Positions 16,603-25,600 of a stretch of 64,000 nucleotides of DNA are shown here, piece by piece. The position numbers were made by a program, and so were the translations under genes. Source of the stretch: Halosimplex aquaticum (GTDB lineage: Archaea > Halobacteriota > Halobacteria > Halobacteriales > Haloarculaceae); the NCBI RefSeq assembly GCF_028747785.1, contig NZ_CP118158.1, positions 3,286,001-3,350,000 on the forward strand, written 5' to 3'. The notes beneath the pieces were generated by a model, which saw only the letters and a program-made list of their open reading frames with translations, had not been told where the DNA came from and searched no databases. Each line of letters opens with the position of its first letter. Within the stretch, counting starts at the first letter, position 1.

Positions 16603-18621
16603 TCAGCCGCTCGCGGACTCGAAGAGGGCGCCGAAGACCTTGCCCTCGGCCTTGCGGAGGTGCTGGTGGAACGTGGGCGGGGAGACCTGCAGCGAGTCGG
16701 CGACGTCCTCGCCGGAGGCGTCGCGGGGCCACTCGAAGAAGCCGGCGTGGTAGGCGGCTTCGAGGGTCGTCCGCTGGCGGTCGGTGAGATCCGAGAGGAG
16801 CGCGCTCGTCGGCCGCGACTGCGCTTCCTCCTTGTTGACCTGCTGGCGGCGCAGCATCGTCGCCGACGGGTACGCGTCCTGGACGGCCTCGATGACCTGC
16901 CGCACGTCCGCGTTCGGCGAGATGTGCAGCGTCATGCGGTAGTCGCCGTCCTCGACGGCGGCGTGTTCGACGGACCCGCCGAGCGACGCCAGCGTCGAGA
17001 GCACCGGTGGTTCGTTCATCCGGAGTTCGAACCGCGTACCGCCGTCGCCGTCGGCGTCGGCGTCCGTGAACGAGACCGCGGCCCAGTGGGGGAGCCGGTC
17101 GACCAGCGCTTCCAGCGTCGGGACGGCGTCGGCCGACGCGTCGCCGTAGACGAGGAACTCGTCGTCGCCGAGCGTGACGACGTGCTCGAAGGTGAACCGC
17201 CCGCCCGGGGCGTGGCCGACGTCGAGCGCCTCGAAGAGGTTCGGGATGCCGAACTCCACCTCGACGACCTCGTCGCTCAACAGGGCCTGCTTGCGGTCGG
17301 TCGCGGCGATGGCGTGCCCGATCACCTCGCCGAGCTGGCGCAGAACGCTCCGCTCCTGCCCCTCGAATGCGTTCGGCCGACCCGCGTAGACGTTCAGCAC
17401 GCCGTAGGTCGTCCCCTCGTAGCGGATCGGGATCGCCGCCGAGGAGGCGAAGCCGTACTCCGCGGCCGCCTCGCGCCACGGCTCGTAGCGGGGGTCGCTC
17501 CCGATCCGCTGGATCGCCTGGACCTCTCCGGTCCGGAGGGCGAGCGCGGTCGGTCCCCGGCTTCGTTCGTCGTCCGGGTTGATAGAGATGCTCACGTCGT
17601 CGAGGTATCCCTCGGTGCCCGCTTGCGTCCGGACGGCGACGGTCTGGGAGGCCGATTCCACGTCGCCGATCCAGGCGAACTCGTAGGAGTCGGTCGCGGC
17701 GAGCTCCTCGCAGACGGTCCGTTCGATCTCGTCGCGGGTCGACTGGTCGAGGACCGCGTCGGTGATCTCGCGGACGGCCTCGTTGAGGCTGTTGAGCGCC
17801 GCGAGCTGCTCGCGCTGGCGGACGAGCGTGTCCTCGTAGCGGTGGCGGCTGATCGCCGTCGCGAGGATCGTCGCGACCGACTGGACGAAGTTGACGTCCC
17901 GCTCCGAGAACGCGGTCGCCTCGGTGTCGTGGGTACCGAGGATCCCCCACGGGTCCTCCGGCGGCCCGATGACGACGCTGATCCCGCTGCGCACGCCGTG
18001 GTCGGCGAACACGTCCGGGCCGCTGAACCGGGCGTCGGACGGCAGGTCCTCGACGACGACGGGGTCGCCCGAGCGGAGCGTGTAGGCGGCCTGGGAGTCG
18101 TCGTCGACCGCGGGGACGGTCGCCGATCCGACGACGCCCTCGTCCCAGCCGACGCCCTGGCGGAACAGGAGCTCACCGGCGTCGGCGTCGAGGTCGAGCA
18201 CCTCGCAGTAGTCGGTGGCGAGCGTCGTCGCCACCCGCTCGGCCGCTTCGGCCATCAGCGTGTCCAGATCGCGGTCCTCCAGGGCGCGCTGGCCGAGGTC
18301 GGTGACGACCTGCTGCTGGCGGATCCGCCGCTGGAGCTCCCGCTCGCGTTCGATGCGCTCGGAGACGTCGCGGACGACGCCGCAGCGGCCGTACCCATCG
18401 CCGACGGAGAGCGGTTCGTAGCGCGTCTCGACGGGGACGCGGCTCCCGTCCTTGCGGACGAGTTCGAACTCGATGGTCGCGACGTCGCGCTCGCCCTCGG
18501 CGACGGCCGCGGCGCGCTCCTCGACGATGGGGGCGTACTCGTCGTCGTAGAGCGTGTTCGCCTCCGCGCCAAGCAGTTCCTCGCGGTCGTAGCCGACCAT
18601 CTCGCAGAAGGCGTCGTTCAC
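16603..18621 (-). CDS. Bat-type HTH regulator, downstream part of a gene split by an in-frame TAG
   Basis: Longest ORF after the stop starts at a GTG (18621), giving 672 aa, but the homologous sequence continues upstream without shift to the TAG at 18706-18708 (700 codons after it). Order: end of a PAS domain (VNDAFCEMVGYDREELLG), GAF domain 1 (residues about 125-250), GAF domain 2 (280-430), the Bat-specific domain, and a C-terminal HTH_10 (DRQRTTLEAAYHAGFFEWPR). The Bat family regulates genes such as bop in response to redox or light. I see no Shine-Dalgarno before the GTG, so independent translation is doubtful. It belongs with the ORF at 18706-20475. Confidence 0.75.
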   Translation of the reverse strand: MNDAFCEMVGYDREELLGAEANTLYDDEYAPIVEERAAAVAEGERDVATIEFELVRKDGSRVPVETRYEPLSVGDGYGRCGVVRDVSERIERERELQRRIRQQQVVTDLGQRALEDRDLDTLMAEAAERVATTLATDYCEVLDLDADAGELLFRQGVGWDEGVVGSATVPAVDDDSQAAYTLRSGDPVVVEDLPSDARFSGPDVFADHGVRSGISVVIGPPEDPWGILGTHDTEATAFSERDVNFVQSVATILATAISRHRYEDTLVRQREQLAALNSLNEAVREITDAVLDQSTRDEIERTVCEELAATDSYEFAWIGDVESASQTVAVRTQAGTEGYLDDVSISINPDDERSRGPTALALRTGEVQAIQRIGSDPRYEPWREAAAEYGFASSAAIPIRYEGTTYGVLNVYAGRPNAFEGQERSVLRQLGEVIGHAIAATDRKQALLSDEVVEVEFGIPNLFEALDVGHAPGGRFTFEHVVTLGDDEFLVYGDASADAVPTLEALVDRLPHWAAVSFTDADADGDGGTRFELRMNEPPVLSTLASLGGSVEHAAVEDGDYRMTLHISPNADVRQVIEAVQDAYPSATMLRRQQVNKEEAQSRPTSALLSDLTDRQRTTLEAAYHAGFFEWPRDASGEDVADSLQVSPPTFHQHLRKAEGKVFGALFESASG

Positions 18622-18705
18622 GAGGACGTACCGGTTGTCGTCGTCGAGCGCGTAGATGCCGTCGTCGACCGTCTCGACGATCGACTCGTACCGCTCGAGC
18701 TCGCG

Positions 18706-18708
18706 CTA
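18706..18708 (-). other. In-frame amber codon splitting the Bat-type regulator
   Basis: The two halves are in the same frame on either side of this TAG: before it FRDVTERKAR, after it RELERYESIVETVDDGIYAL, which is a normal PAS-linker and PAS start. One base change (from CAG or GAG) explains it. Either a nonsense mutation, a sequencing error, or readthrough. Confidence 0.85.
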
Positions 18709-20475
18709 GCGCGCCTTGCGCTCGGTGACGTCGCGGAAGTAGACGGACAGCCCGCTCTCGGAGGGGTAGGCCGCCACGTCGAACCACGTCTCCAGGGGCG
18801 GGAAGTACGCCTCGAAGGAGACGGACTCGTTGGTCTCGCGGGCGCGCTCGTGCTCCCGCTGGAACCGGGAGTCGACGGCCTCCGGGAACTCGTCCCAGAC
18901 GTTCCGCCCGACGAGCGCCTGCTGGGGCCGTTCGAGCAGTTCGGCCGCCTGGTCGTTGACGTACGTGAACCGCCACTCGTCGTCCAGCGCCACGAAGCCG
19001 TCGTCGACGCGGTCGAGCACCTCGTTCAACTCGTGCTCCAGGTCGTCGCGGCTGCGTTCGAGCAGCCGCGCCTGCTCTTTGAGCCGCGTGATGTCCTCGG
19101 CCGAGACGACGACGCGCTCGACGTCGCCGTCGGCGTCCGTCAGCGGGACCGCGTTGACCGAGAACCACCGCTCCGCGGTCCCGGGCAGGTCGAACCGCCC
19201 GACCCAGTCTTCGACGGGCTGGCCGGTCCGGAGCGCGACCTCGTAGGGGCGCTCGCCCGGCGGGACGGGCTCGCCGTCCTCGTCGAAGACCGTGTTCTCG
19301 GGGAAGGGATCCGAGTCCACCCCGTCTGGCGCGTTCAGGTACCGCTTCGCCTGCTCGTTCATCCGGAGGGGGTCGCCCCGCCCGTCGAGGACGGCGACGC
19401 CCTCGGGGATGGCGTCGATGGTCCGCTCGAGCAGGTCGCGTTCGCGCTCTAGCTCCCGCTCGAACTCGCGGCGCTCGGTCATGTTCCGAGTCACCTTCGC
19501 GTACCCGACCAGTTCGCCCGCGTCGTCGCGGATCGCGGTCATCGTGACGTTCGCCCAGAACCGGCTCCCGTCGGCGCGGACCCGCCACCCCTCGTCTTCG
19601 ACCGACCCCTCCTCCGCCGCGGTCGCGAGGTTCGCCTCCGGCACGCCCGCCTCCCTGTCGGCCTCCGTGTAGAACGTCGAGACGTGCTCGCCGACGATAT
19701 CGCCGGTCTCGTAGCCCTTCAGGCGCTCGGCGCCGGAGTTCCAGGTCCGGACGCGGCCGTCGGCGTCGAGGCGGAAGATGGCGTACTCCTCGACGGCGTC
19801 GACCAGCGACTCGAACTGGTCGCGCTGTGCGATGTAGGCCTGTTCCGAGCGCTTGCGGTCGGTCACGTCGTAGTAGAGTTCGACCCGGCCGCCCGCGTAC
19901 GCGCCCGACTCGATCGGTTTGCTCCGGTGTTCCAGCCACCGTTCGGTCCGGCCGTCGCCGATCGTGACGCGGCACTCGAAGCGCTCCTCCCCGGCGTCGT
20001 CGTAGGTCGCGAGCACCCGCTCGGCGAACCGTTCGGAGTCGTCGACCGACGGGGCGATCGACTGCTCGACCACCGAGCGCTTGTCGCGGCCGATCACCCG
20101 GTCGCGGTCGATCCCGAAGTAGCGCTCGGTGGCGTCGTTGATCCACGCGACCGTGTAGTCCTCGTCGAGGACGAACACGCCCACCTCGGCGCGACCCAGC
20201 ACGTCCGAGACGAGCGACTCGGCCGCCGCGGGCGAGTCGGGATCGGCGCCCCCTCGCTCCCCGTCGGCGGGCACGCGCCACCAAACGCGTGCGCTCGCGC
20301 CGACTTTCTTGGTCCGGAGCCGATCCCGATCGACCAGCCTGTCCAGTCGGTCGTACGTGCTCCGCCGGCCGAGATCGAGCGCCTCGGCCACCTCGCTCGT
20401 CGTCTTCGGCTCCGCGTCCCCGTCGAAGACCGCGAGCGTCTCCCTGAGGCTCTCGGTCAACCCGTGCGATTCCAT
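18706..20475 (-). CDS. Multi-PAS sensor protein with N-terminal HTH, upstream part of the split Bat-type regulator
   Basis: 589 codons before the TAG. Residues 1-70 are a winged helix (TTSEVAEALDLGRRSTYDRLDRLV). Four PAS domains follow at about 85-200, 210-330, 335-460 and 465-585, with typical sequences such as FVLDEDYTVAWINDATERYF and FRLDADGRVRTWNSGAERLKGY. With the downstream part the intact protein would be about 1290 aa, having five PAS, two GAF, Bat and HTH_10 domains, and a DNA-binding motif at each end. The ATG at 20475 starts MESHGLTESLRETL. No TM segment, so a cytoplasmic sensor. Confidence 0.8.
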   Translation of the reverse strand: MESHGLTESLRETLAVFDGDAEPKTTSEVAEALDLGRRSTYDRLDRLVDRDRLRTKKVGASARVWWRVPADGERGGADPDSPAAAESLVSDVLGRAEVGVFVLDEDYTVAWINDATERYFGIDRDRVIGRDKRSVVEQSIAPSVDDSERFAERVLATYDDAGEERFECRVTIGDGRTERWLEHRSKPIESGAYAGGRVELYYDVTDRKRSEQAYIAQRDQFESLVDAVEEYAIFRLDADGRVRTWNSGAERLKGYETGDIVGEHVSTFYTEADREAGVPEANLATAAEEGSVEDEGWRVRADGSRFWANVTMTAIRDDAGELVGYAKVTRNMTERREFERELERERDLLERTIDAIPEGVAVLDGRGDPLRMNEQAKRYLNAPDGVDSDPFPENTVFDEDGEPVPPGERPYEVALRTGQPVEDWVGRFDLPGTAERWFSVNAVPLTDADGDVERVVVSAEDITRLKEQARLLERSRDDLEHELNEVLDRVDDGFVALDDEWRFTYVNDQAAELLERPQQALVGRNVWDEFPEAVDSRFQREHERARETNESVSFEAYFPPLETWFDVAAYPSESGLSVYFRDVTERKAR

Positions 20476-20710
20476 CGTCAGAATGCTCGGTCGGGGGCAA
20501 CTACAACCTTCCGCCGGCGGAGTCTCCAAGCGACACGTGACCGGTACCTACCTGGAATCTATCTCGCGGCCGAACGGGGCCATCGGGGACAGATAGATGT
20601 CATATATGTTCCAATTCCCGCCGGCACCGAACCTAATCACTTCTAGCGATCCCTTACCGGTGGTCGGGTGTTCTCTGCAAGTACGCAGCCGAACCCGGGA
20701 GACACCATCT

Positions 20711-21046
20711 ATGTCACGGATCACCTGCGAGACTGACGACGGAAACGGGGACAGAGAGCTGACCGACGACGAGTGCTACGACCTGCTGGCGGACGAACGA
20801 CGGCGCCTCGCGCTGGCCGAACTCGCCGAGCGGTCGGCCCCCATCGCGCTGGACGACCTCGCGGCCGCGGTCGCCGCTCGCGAGGTGGACGGCGCTACCC
20901 CGTCCGCCACCGACACCCAGCGAGCGGCCGTCTCGCTCCACCACGCCCACCTGCCGCGCATGGCGGACCTGGGCGTGATCGACTACGACGCACAGACGAA
21001 TCGCATCGAGCGGGTCGGCGACGTGCCGACGTCCCTGCCGGCCTGA
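20711..21046 (+). CDS. Small winged-helix protein (DUF7344-like)
   Basis: Predicted 111 aa. Residues about 18-60 read LTDDECYDLLADERRRLALAELAE, the typical opening of haloarchaeal DUF7344 winged helices, and the end has LHHAHLPRMADLGVIDYDAQTNRI, the wing motif. Such proteins are presumed transcription factors without an effector domain. Start at the ATG 20711; the open frame upstream is not haloarchaeal in composition. It is divergent from the large sensor gene across 235 nt. Confidence 0.8.
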   Translation: MSRITCETDDGNGDRELTDDECYDLLADERRRLALAELAERSAPIALDDLAAAVAAREVDGATPSATDTQRAAVSLHHAHLPRMADLGVIDYDAQTNRIERVGDVPTSLPA

Positions 21047-21135
21047 GCGCCGATGCCGACGCCGTCCACGGTCGGCGACGCGGGCTCTCGGGCCCGCTGT
21101 ATCGGGCGCCTGCCGTCCCGACGGCGCACGTACCC

Positions 21136-21267
21136 GTGAACGCCCTCTGCCCGAACTGCCGGTCGGCGGAGGGCGAGGTGACGGACAGGAACAGCGAGCC
21201 CGAAGCGGGGCTCCGGGTCGAGTTCTGCTGTCCGGAGTGCGACCACGACTGGGACGTGACGCTGTAG
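21136..21267 (+). CDS. Small zinc-ribbon protein (43 aa)
   Basis: Begins at GTG 21136. The protein reads NALCPNC at the start and CCPECDHDWDVTL at the end, giving a CPxC ... CPxC pair typical of haloarchaeal micro zinc fingers. These are thought to bind one zinc and act in regulation or complexes. No ATG is available in frame nearby; start confidence is moderate. Confidence 0.65.
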   Translation: MNALCPNCRSAEGEVTDRNSEPEAGLRVEFCCPECDHDWDVTL

Positions 21268-21480
21268 CGCCCGCTGCGGGAGGACACGACCTTTTTCAGA
21301 CAGCGCGTCGTACCCGGTGAGGAAACCTGTGCGTTCGCCCGGGGCCGCGGTCCGGGAGTGGGAGACTCACACCGGGCGTTCGCGCTTCAGGATTCAGGAG
21401 ACACATGCCAGGTTACGACGGAGACGGAACGGTACCGAGCATCGCAGTGGGGCCGACGGCAGCGGCTTCGAGAGGTCGGA

Positions 21481-21783
21481 GTGACTGACGCCGAGCCGGT
21501 GGTCAAGCGAGCGGACTGCCCGTACGAGGGCTGTTCCGCCGACGGGCGAGTCGTCGTCCCCGGTGGCGTCGTCGTCGTCACGACGGCGACGACCAGCGGC
21601 GGGACGGCGGAACCGTACGACGGCATCGTCTACGGGCACTGCCCGGACCACGAGTTCTACGCCTACTACCGGGCCCCCGGAGACGGAGACGGAGACGGAG
21701 ACGGGGACGCCGCCGAGGCGTCGAGCGATCGCGGTCCCACCGACGAGGGCCCCGGGGACGACGGTTCGGTGGCGACAGAGTGA
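21481..21783 (+). CDS. Hypothetical protein with Cys/His pairs
   Basis: Predicted 100 aa, unrecognised. The middle part has RADCPYEGC and later YGHCPDHEFYAYY, so a Cys-x4-Cys and Cys-x2-His arrangement could bind a metal. The C-terminal 35 residues are acidic low complexity (GDGDGDGDAAE). I prefer GTG 21481, preceded by GAGGTCG, over a GTG at 21358, because the extra 41 residues are Arg-rich and look non-coding. Confidence 0.55.
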   Translation: MTDAEPVVKRADCPYEGCSADGRVVVPGGVVVVTTATTSGGTAEPYDGIVYGHCPDHEFYAYYRAPGDGDGDGDGDAAEASSDRGPTDEGPGDDGSVATE

Positions 21784-21843
21784 CACGACTGCCGGACCGA
21801 GCACAGATCCCGTTCCGTTCTGTCGGAGCGGCGAGTGAGTGCG

Positions 21844-21850
21844 TTTATAT
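21844..21850 (+). promoter_or_regulatory. TATA box upstream of the antiporter gene
   Basis: TTTATAT lies about 27 nt before an ATG at 21876. That ATG opens a nine-codon ORF ending at 21905; the antiporter start (GTG 21889) lies inside it in another frame. Confidence 0.55.
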
Positions 21851-21888
21851 CGCGGGCTTCCGTGAGCCCGACCAGATGGAGGGACACC

Positions 21889-23874
21889 GTGGCTACCGGC
21901 GGTAGCGAACTGCTCATCCCGTTGGTCGCGGGGATCATCGGACTGGGTATCCTCGCGCAGTTGCTCGCGGCCCGCCTGCGAGTGCCGAGTATCATCTTCT
22001 ACCTGCTCGTGGGCGTCATCATCGGCCGCCCCGGGCTCGGCTGGGTGACCAGCGAGACGTTCGGCGAGGCGCTGCCGGCCATCGTCGGCCTGGCCGTCGC
22101 CATCATCGTCTTCGAGGGCGCGTTCCACCTCCACCTCGACCGGATCAAGGAGGCGCCCGCCGAGGCGTTCCGGATGGTGACCCTCGGTGCCATCATCGCG
22201 CTCGTCGGCACCGCCGTCGCGGTCAAGCTGGCATTCGAACAGGCGACCTGGGAGCTGTCCTTCCTCATCGGCGCCCTGCTGGTCGCGACCGGGCCGACGG
22301 TGGTGACGCCGATCCTCCAGGTCGTCCCCGTCCGCGACCGCGTCGCGGCCGTCCTGGAGACCGAGGGGATCGTCAACGACGTGACGGCGGCGATCATCGC
22401 CGTCGTCGTCTTCGACGCGCTGAACCCCGAGGCGGGGTCGACCGGGTTCGTCCAGTCGTTCGCCAGTCGCATCGGCATCGGCATCTTCGTCGGCCTCGTC
22501 GTCGCGGCGGCCGTCTTCTACCTGCTCAGGTACGTCGACCTCTCCCCGGGCGACGCGCCGCGCAACGCCCGCCTCCTCGTGCTCGCGGGCGCCCTGGTGG
22601 CCTTCGCCGGGGCGAACACCCTCGCCAGCGAGGCCGGCGTCGCCGCCGTCGCCACCGCGGGGATGGTGCTCGGCAACGTCGACATCCCCTACGAGGAGGA
22701 GATAACCAACTTCAAGGGCGACGTGACGCTGCTCGTCCTCTCGTTCGTGTTCATCGCGCTGGCCGCACAGCTCAACCCACAGACGCTCCTCGAAGTCGGG
22801 ATCCCCGGGCTGGCGGTCGTCGCCGCCGTCGCGCTGATCATCCGCCCGCTGCTCGTGATGATCTCGACGGTCGGCGACCGCTTCACCTTCAACGAGCGAC
22901 TGTTCATCAGCGCCATCGGCCCGCGGGGGATCATCCCGGCGTCGGTCGCGACGCTGTTCGCCGTCGAGCTACAGAACGTCGCCTCGGAGCGCCGGGCCAG
23001 GGCGGCAGAACTCGTCGGCGAGGGAGTCAACGCAACGACCGTCTGCGGACCGGATCTGACCGGCGAGGCCGCGGCCCTGTGTGCGGAGGCCGGCACGCTC
23101 GTCAGCCAATCGGAACTGCTGCTCGGAGTCGTCTTCCTGGCGATCTTCGCGACCGCTCTCGTCGAGGGCGGCCTCGCGCGCCACGTCGCACAATACCTGG
23201 ACGTCATTCCCATGAGAGTAATCATCGTCGGAGGCGGGAAGGTGGGCCGCTCGCTCGCCGAACGCCTCGAGGACCGCGGCGAGAACGTCGTGGTCATCGA
23301 AGAGAACGAATCGACCGCCGAACGAGTGCGAAACACGGGCTTCACCGCCATCATCGGCGACGGCACGGACACGGAGGTCCTGCGCGAAGCCGGCGCGAAC
23401 AACGCCAAGACGGTCGTCGCCGCCACCGGCGACGACGACGCGAACCTGCTCGTCTCGCAACTGGCGAGCACGAAGTTCGACGTCGAACACGTCATCGCGC
23501 GGGCTAACAACCCCGACAACGTCGACGCCTTCGAGGACCTGGGCGTGCGGACCATCTCCTCGGCGATGGCGACCGCCTGGGCCATCGACAACCAGATCGA
23601 ACGCCCGGCCATCGCCCACTGGATGACCGACGTGGGCCGCGCGGGCGACGTCCAGGAGGTCGAAGTGACCAACGAGGAGATCATCGGCAAGCCCGTCCGC
23701 GACGTCGGCCCGATGCTCCCCGACGCCTGCCTCATCGCCCTGCTGAGCAAGGGCGACCCCGAGTCCGCGGACGTCCCGACCGCCGACACCGTCATCGAGC
23801 GCGGTGACTACCTCACCCTGCTCGGCCGCACCGAGTCGGTCCGCGAAGGGATGAAGCTCGTCAACCCGGACTGA
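21889..23874 (+). CDS. Cation/proton antiporter with C-terminal RCK (TrkA) domain
   Basis: Predicted 661 aa. Residues 1 to about 420 are a CPA-family membrane domain of about 12 TM segments, with conserved GPTVVTPIL and the ETEGIVNDVTAA stretch (an ND motif for ion binding). Residues about 440-560 are a TrkA_N Rossmann domain (MRVIIVGGGKVGRSLAERL) and the last 80 a TrkA_C domain, which bind nucleotide and gate transport. It should exchange K+ or Na+ for protons at the cell membrane. GTG 21889 has GGAGGG five nt upstream. A leaderless nine-codon ORF overlaps its start. Convergent with the thiolase gene. Confidence 0.9.
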   Translation: MATGGSELLIPLVAGIIGLGILAQLLAARLRVPSIIFYLLVGVIIGRPGLGWVTSETFGEALPAIVGLAVAIIVFEGAFHLHLDRIKEAPAEAFRMVTLGAIIALVGTAVAVKLAFEQATWELSFLIGALLVATGPTVVTPILQVVPVRDRVAAVLETEGIVNDVTAAIIAVVVFDALNPEAGSTGFVQSFASRIGIGIFVGLVVAAAVFYLLRYVDLSPGDAPRNARLLVLAGALVAFAGANTLASEAGVAAVATAGMVLGNVDIPYEEEITNFKGDVTLLVLSFVFIALAAQLNPQTLLEVGIPGLAVVAAVALIIRPLLVMISTVGDRFTFNERLFISAIGPRGIIPASVATLFAVELQNVASERRARAAELVGEGVNATTVCGPDLTGEAAALCAEAGTLVSQSELLLGVVFLAIFATALVEGGLARHVAQYLDVIPMRVIIVGGGKVGRSLAERLEDRGENVVVIEENESTAERVRNTGFTAIIGDGTDTEVLREAGANNAKTVVAATGDDDANLLVSQLASTKFDVEHVIARANNPDNVDAFEDLGVRTISSAMATAWAIDNQIERPAIAHWMTDVGRAGDVQEVEVTNEEIIGKPVRDVGPMLPDACLIALLSKGDPESADVPTADTVIERGDYLTLLGRTESVREGMKLVNPD

Positions 23875-23879
23875 CCCGA

Positions 23880-24015
23880 CCACCTTTTTCGCTTCGGGCG
23901 TCCTCGCGGCGCTTCGCGCCGCTGCGGGCGCCACTCGGCGAAAAAGATGGGGCAAAAAAAGCCGGCCGCTCACTCCGTTCGCGGCCGGGGAACCGCGCGC
24001 GCCGGTGGCGCGCGG
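23880..24015. terminator. Three hairpins between convergent genes
   Basis: Hairpin 1 spans 23880-23950: an outer stem of CCACCTTTTTCGC against GCGAAAAAGATGG with one mismatch, and an inner GCGGCGC-TTC-GCGCCGC. Hairpin 2 is 23962-23988 (CCGGCCGC/GCGGCCGG) and hairpin 3 is 23993-24015 (CCGCGCGC/GCGCGCGG). A run of seven A between 1 and 2 gives a T-run on the other strand. Likely shared termination for the antiporter and thiolase. Confidence 0.55.
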
Positions 24016-24036
24016 ACGAAAGTCTGACTCTCCTGC

Positions 24037-25176
24037 CTACGGCGCCCGCAGTTCGATGGCCGCCCCTTGACCGAAGCCGACGCACTCGGTCGCGAGTCCG
24101 AGGTCGTCGCCGCGGCGGTTCATCGAGTGCGCCAGCGTCACCGGCAGGCGCGCGCCGGAGGCCCCGAGCGGGTGGCCGATGGCGATGGCGCCGCCGGTGA
24201 CGTTGTAGATGTCGTCGTCGAAGCCGAGTTCGCGCTGGCAGTAGAGCGCCTGGCTCGCGAACGCCTCGTTTAGTTCCACGAGGTCGAAGTCCTCGGGGTC
24301 GCGGCCGGTTCGCTCGCAGAGCTTGCGGACCGCGGGCACCGGACCGACGCCCATGATCGTCGGATCGACGCCGGCGACCATGTGGTCGCCCACCTCGGCG
24401 AGCACGTCGAGGCCGTGGTCGTCGGCGAACTCGCGGGAGGTGATCATCGTCCCCGAAGCGCCGTCGGAGATCTGCGAGGCGTTGCCCGGCGTGATCGTCC
24501 CGTCGCTCTTGAACACGGTTGGGAGCTGGGCCAGCTTCTCCATGGAGGTGTCGCGGCGGATGCCCTCGTCCTCGTCGACGGTCCCCTCCTCGGTCTCGAT
24601 GGGGACGATCTCGTCGTCGAACTTCCCCGAGTCCGTCGCCTCGGCGGCGCGGCGCTGGCTCCGGAGGGCGTACTCGTCTTGCTCCTCGCGGGAGACGTCG
24701 AACTCCTCGGCGACCTTCTCGGCGGTCATCCCCATCTGGAGCTCGCCGATGTTGTACAGCTCGGCGAGCCGCGGGTGGACGTTGTGGGTGTTCTCGCCGA
24801 GGTCGACGCGCGTCATCGACTCGACGCCGCCGGCGATGACGCAGTCGCGCTGGCCGGCGGCGATGGCGTCGGCGCCGCGCATGACCGCCTCCGCCGAGGA
24901 AGCGCACCAGCGGTTGATCGTCGCCGCTGGCACTTCCTCGCCCAGATCGGAGAGCAGGGCGATGACGCGGGCCATGTTGTTGCCCTGCTCGCCGCGCTGT
25001 TGAGCGCAACCCCACAGCAGGTCGTCGACCTGTTCGCTCGCGAGGCCGGTGTCGGCGAGCATCTCGTTGATCAGCGGGATCGAGAGGTCCTCGCTGCGCA
25101 CGTCCGCGAACACGCCGTCCTCTTTCCCCTGGGGCGTCCGACGAGCCTGAACGATGACCGGTGTCCTCTCTGTCAT
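24037..25176 (-). CDS. Thiolase (acetyl-CoA acyltransferase)
   Basis: Predicted 379 aa. The acyl-forming Cys is in NRWCASSAEA (residue 88 region), and the C-terminal active sites are NEAFASQ, GGAIAIGHPLGASGAR and ECVGFGQGAA, the last replacing the classic CxGxGxG with a Phe. It catalyses thiolytic cleavage or condensation of 3-ketoacyl-CoA in fatty-acid degradation or related paths. Neighbours give no beta-oxidation operon. The ATG at 25176 starts MTERTPVIVQARRTPQG, the family start. Confidence 0.9.
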   Translation of the reverse strand: MTERTPVIVQARRTPQGKEDGVFADVRSEDLSIPLINEMLADTGLASEQVDDLLWGCAQQRGEQGNNMARVIALLSDLGEEVPAATINRWCASSAEAVMRGADAIAAGQRDCVIAGGVESMTRVDLGENTHNVHPRLAELYNIGELQMGMTAEKVAEEFDVSREEQDEYALRSQRRAAEATDSGKFDDEIVPIETEEGTVDEDEGIRRDTSMEKLAQLPTVFKSDGTITPGNASQISDGASGTMITSREFADDHGLDVLAEVGDHMVAGVDPTIMGVGPVPAVRKLCERTGRDPEDFDLVELNEAFASQALYCQRELGFDDDIYNVTGGAIAIGHPLGASGARLPVTLAHSMNRRGDDLGLATECVGFGQGAAIELRAP

Positions 25177-25241
25177 GGGTGAAGGGAGGGGCCGGACTCT
25201 GTTAAACCCTCACAAACCGGGAACGCGTCGTGCGGAGTTTG

Positions 25242-25466
25242 TCAGAACAGCTCGGCGGCGAGGAAGAGGACGACCGGTGCCACGACCAGGAGGAGGCCGA
25301 TCGCCATCAGCGCGGCGGGGAGGACGAGCAGCCCCATGTCGGTCAGCAGCCACAGGCCGGCGCCGCCGAGGATCAGGGCGACGCCGACGAGGCCGAGCAG
25401 CCACCGGAGGATACCGCCCAGTCCGAAGTCGGTCGCGAGTTCGGCCACCTCGAAGACTTCGTCCAT
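25242..25466 (-). CDS. Small two-helix membrane protein
   Basis: Predicted 74 aa. After an acidic-helical start (MDEVFEVAELATDFG) come two to three hydrophobic segments, ending FLAAELF. No motif recognised. It starts with an ATG at 25466 and lies between the thiolase gene and the divergent AAA+ gene. Confidence 0.65.
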   Translation of the reverse strand: MDEVFEVAELATDFGLGGILRWLLGLVGVALILGGAGLWLLTDMGLLVLPAALMAIGLLLVVAPVVLFLAAELF

Positions 25467-25568
25467 GTCGTTCGGCGTATGGTTGCCGCGCCGACATAAG
25501 TTTGGTGTGGGGGACCGACCCGTAATCGCCGTATCGAACGCCGGTGCTCGCGCCGCTAGTTCGCGAGA

Positions 25569-25576
25569 CTTATACC
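25569..25576 (+). promoter_or_regulatory. TATA box of the AAA+ ATPase gene
   Basis: CTTATACC is centred about 28 nt before the ATG at 25601, which matches a leaderless transcript and supports that ATG over a GTG at 25595. Confidence 0.6.
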
Positions 25577-25600
25577 GTCGAAAGGCGAATCTAGGTGGGA

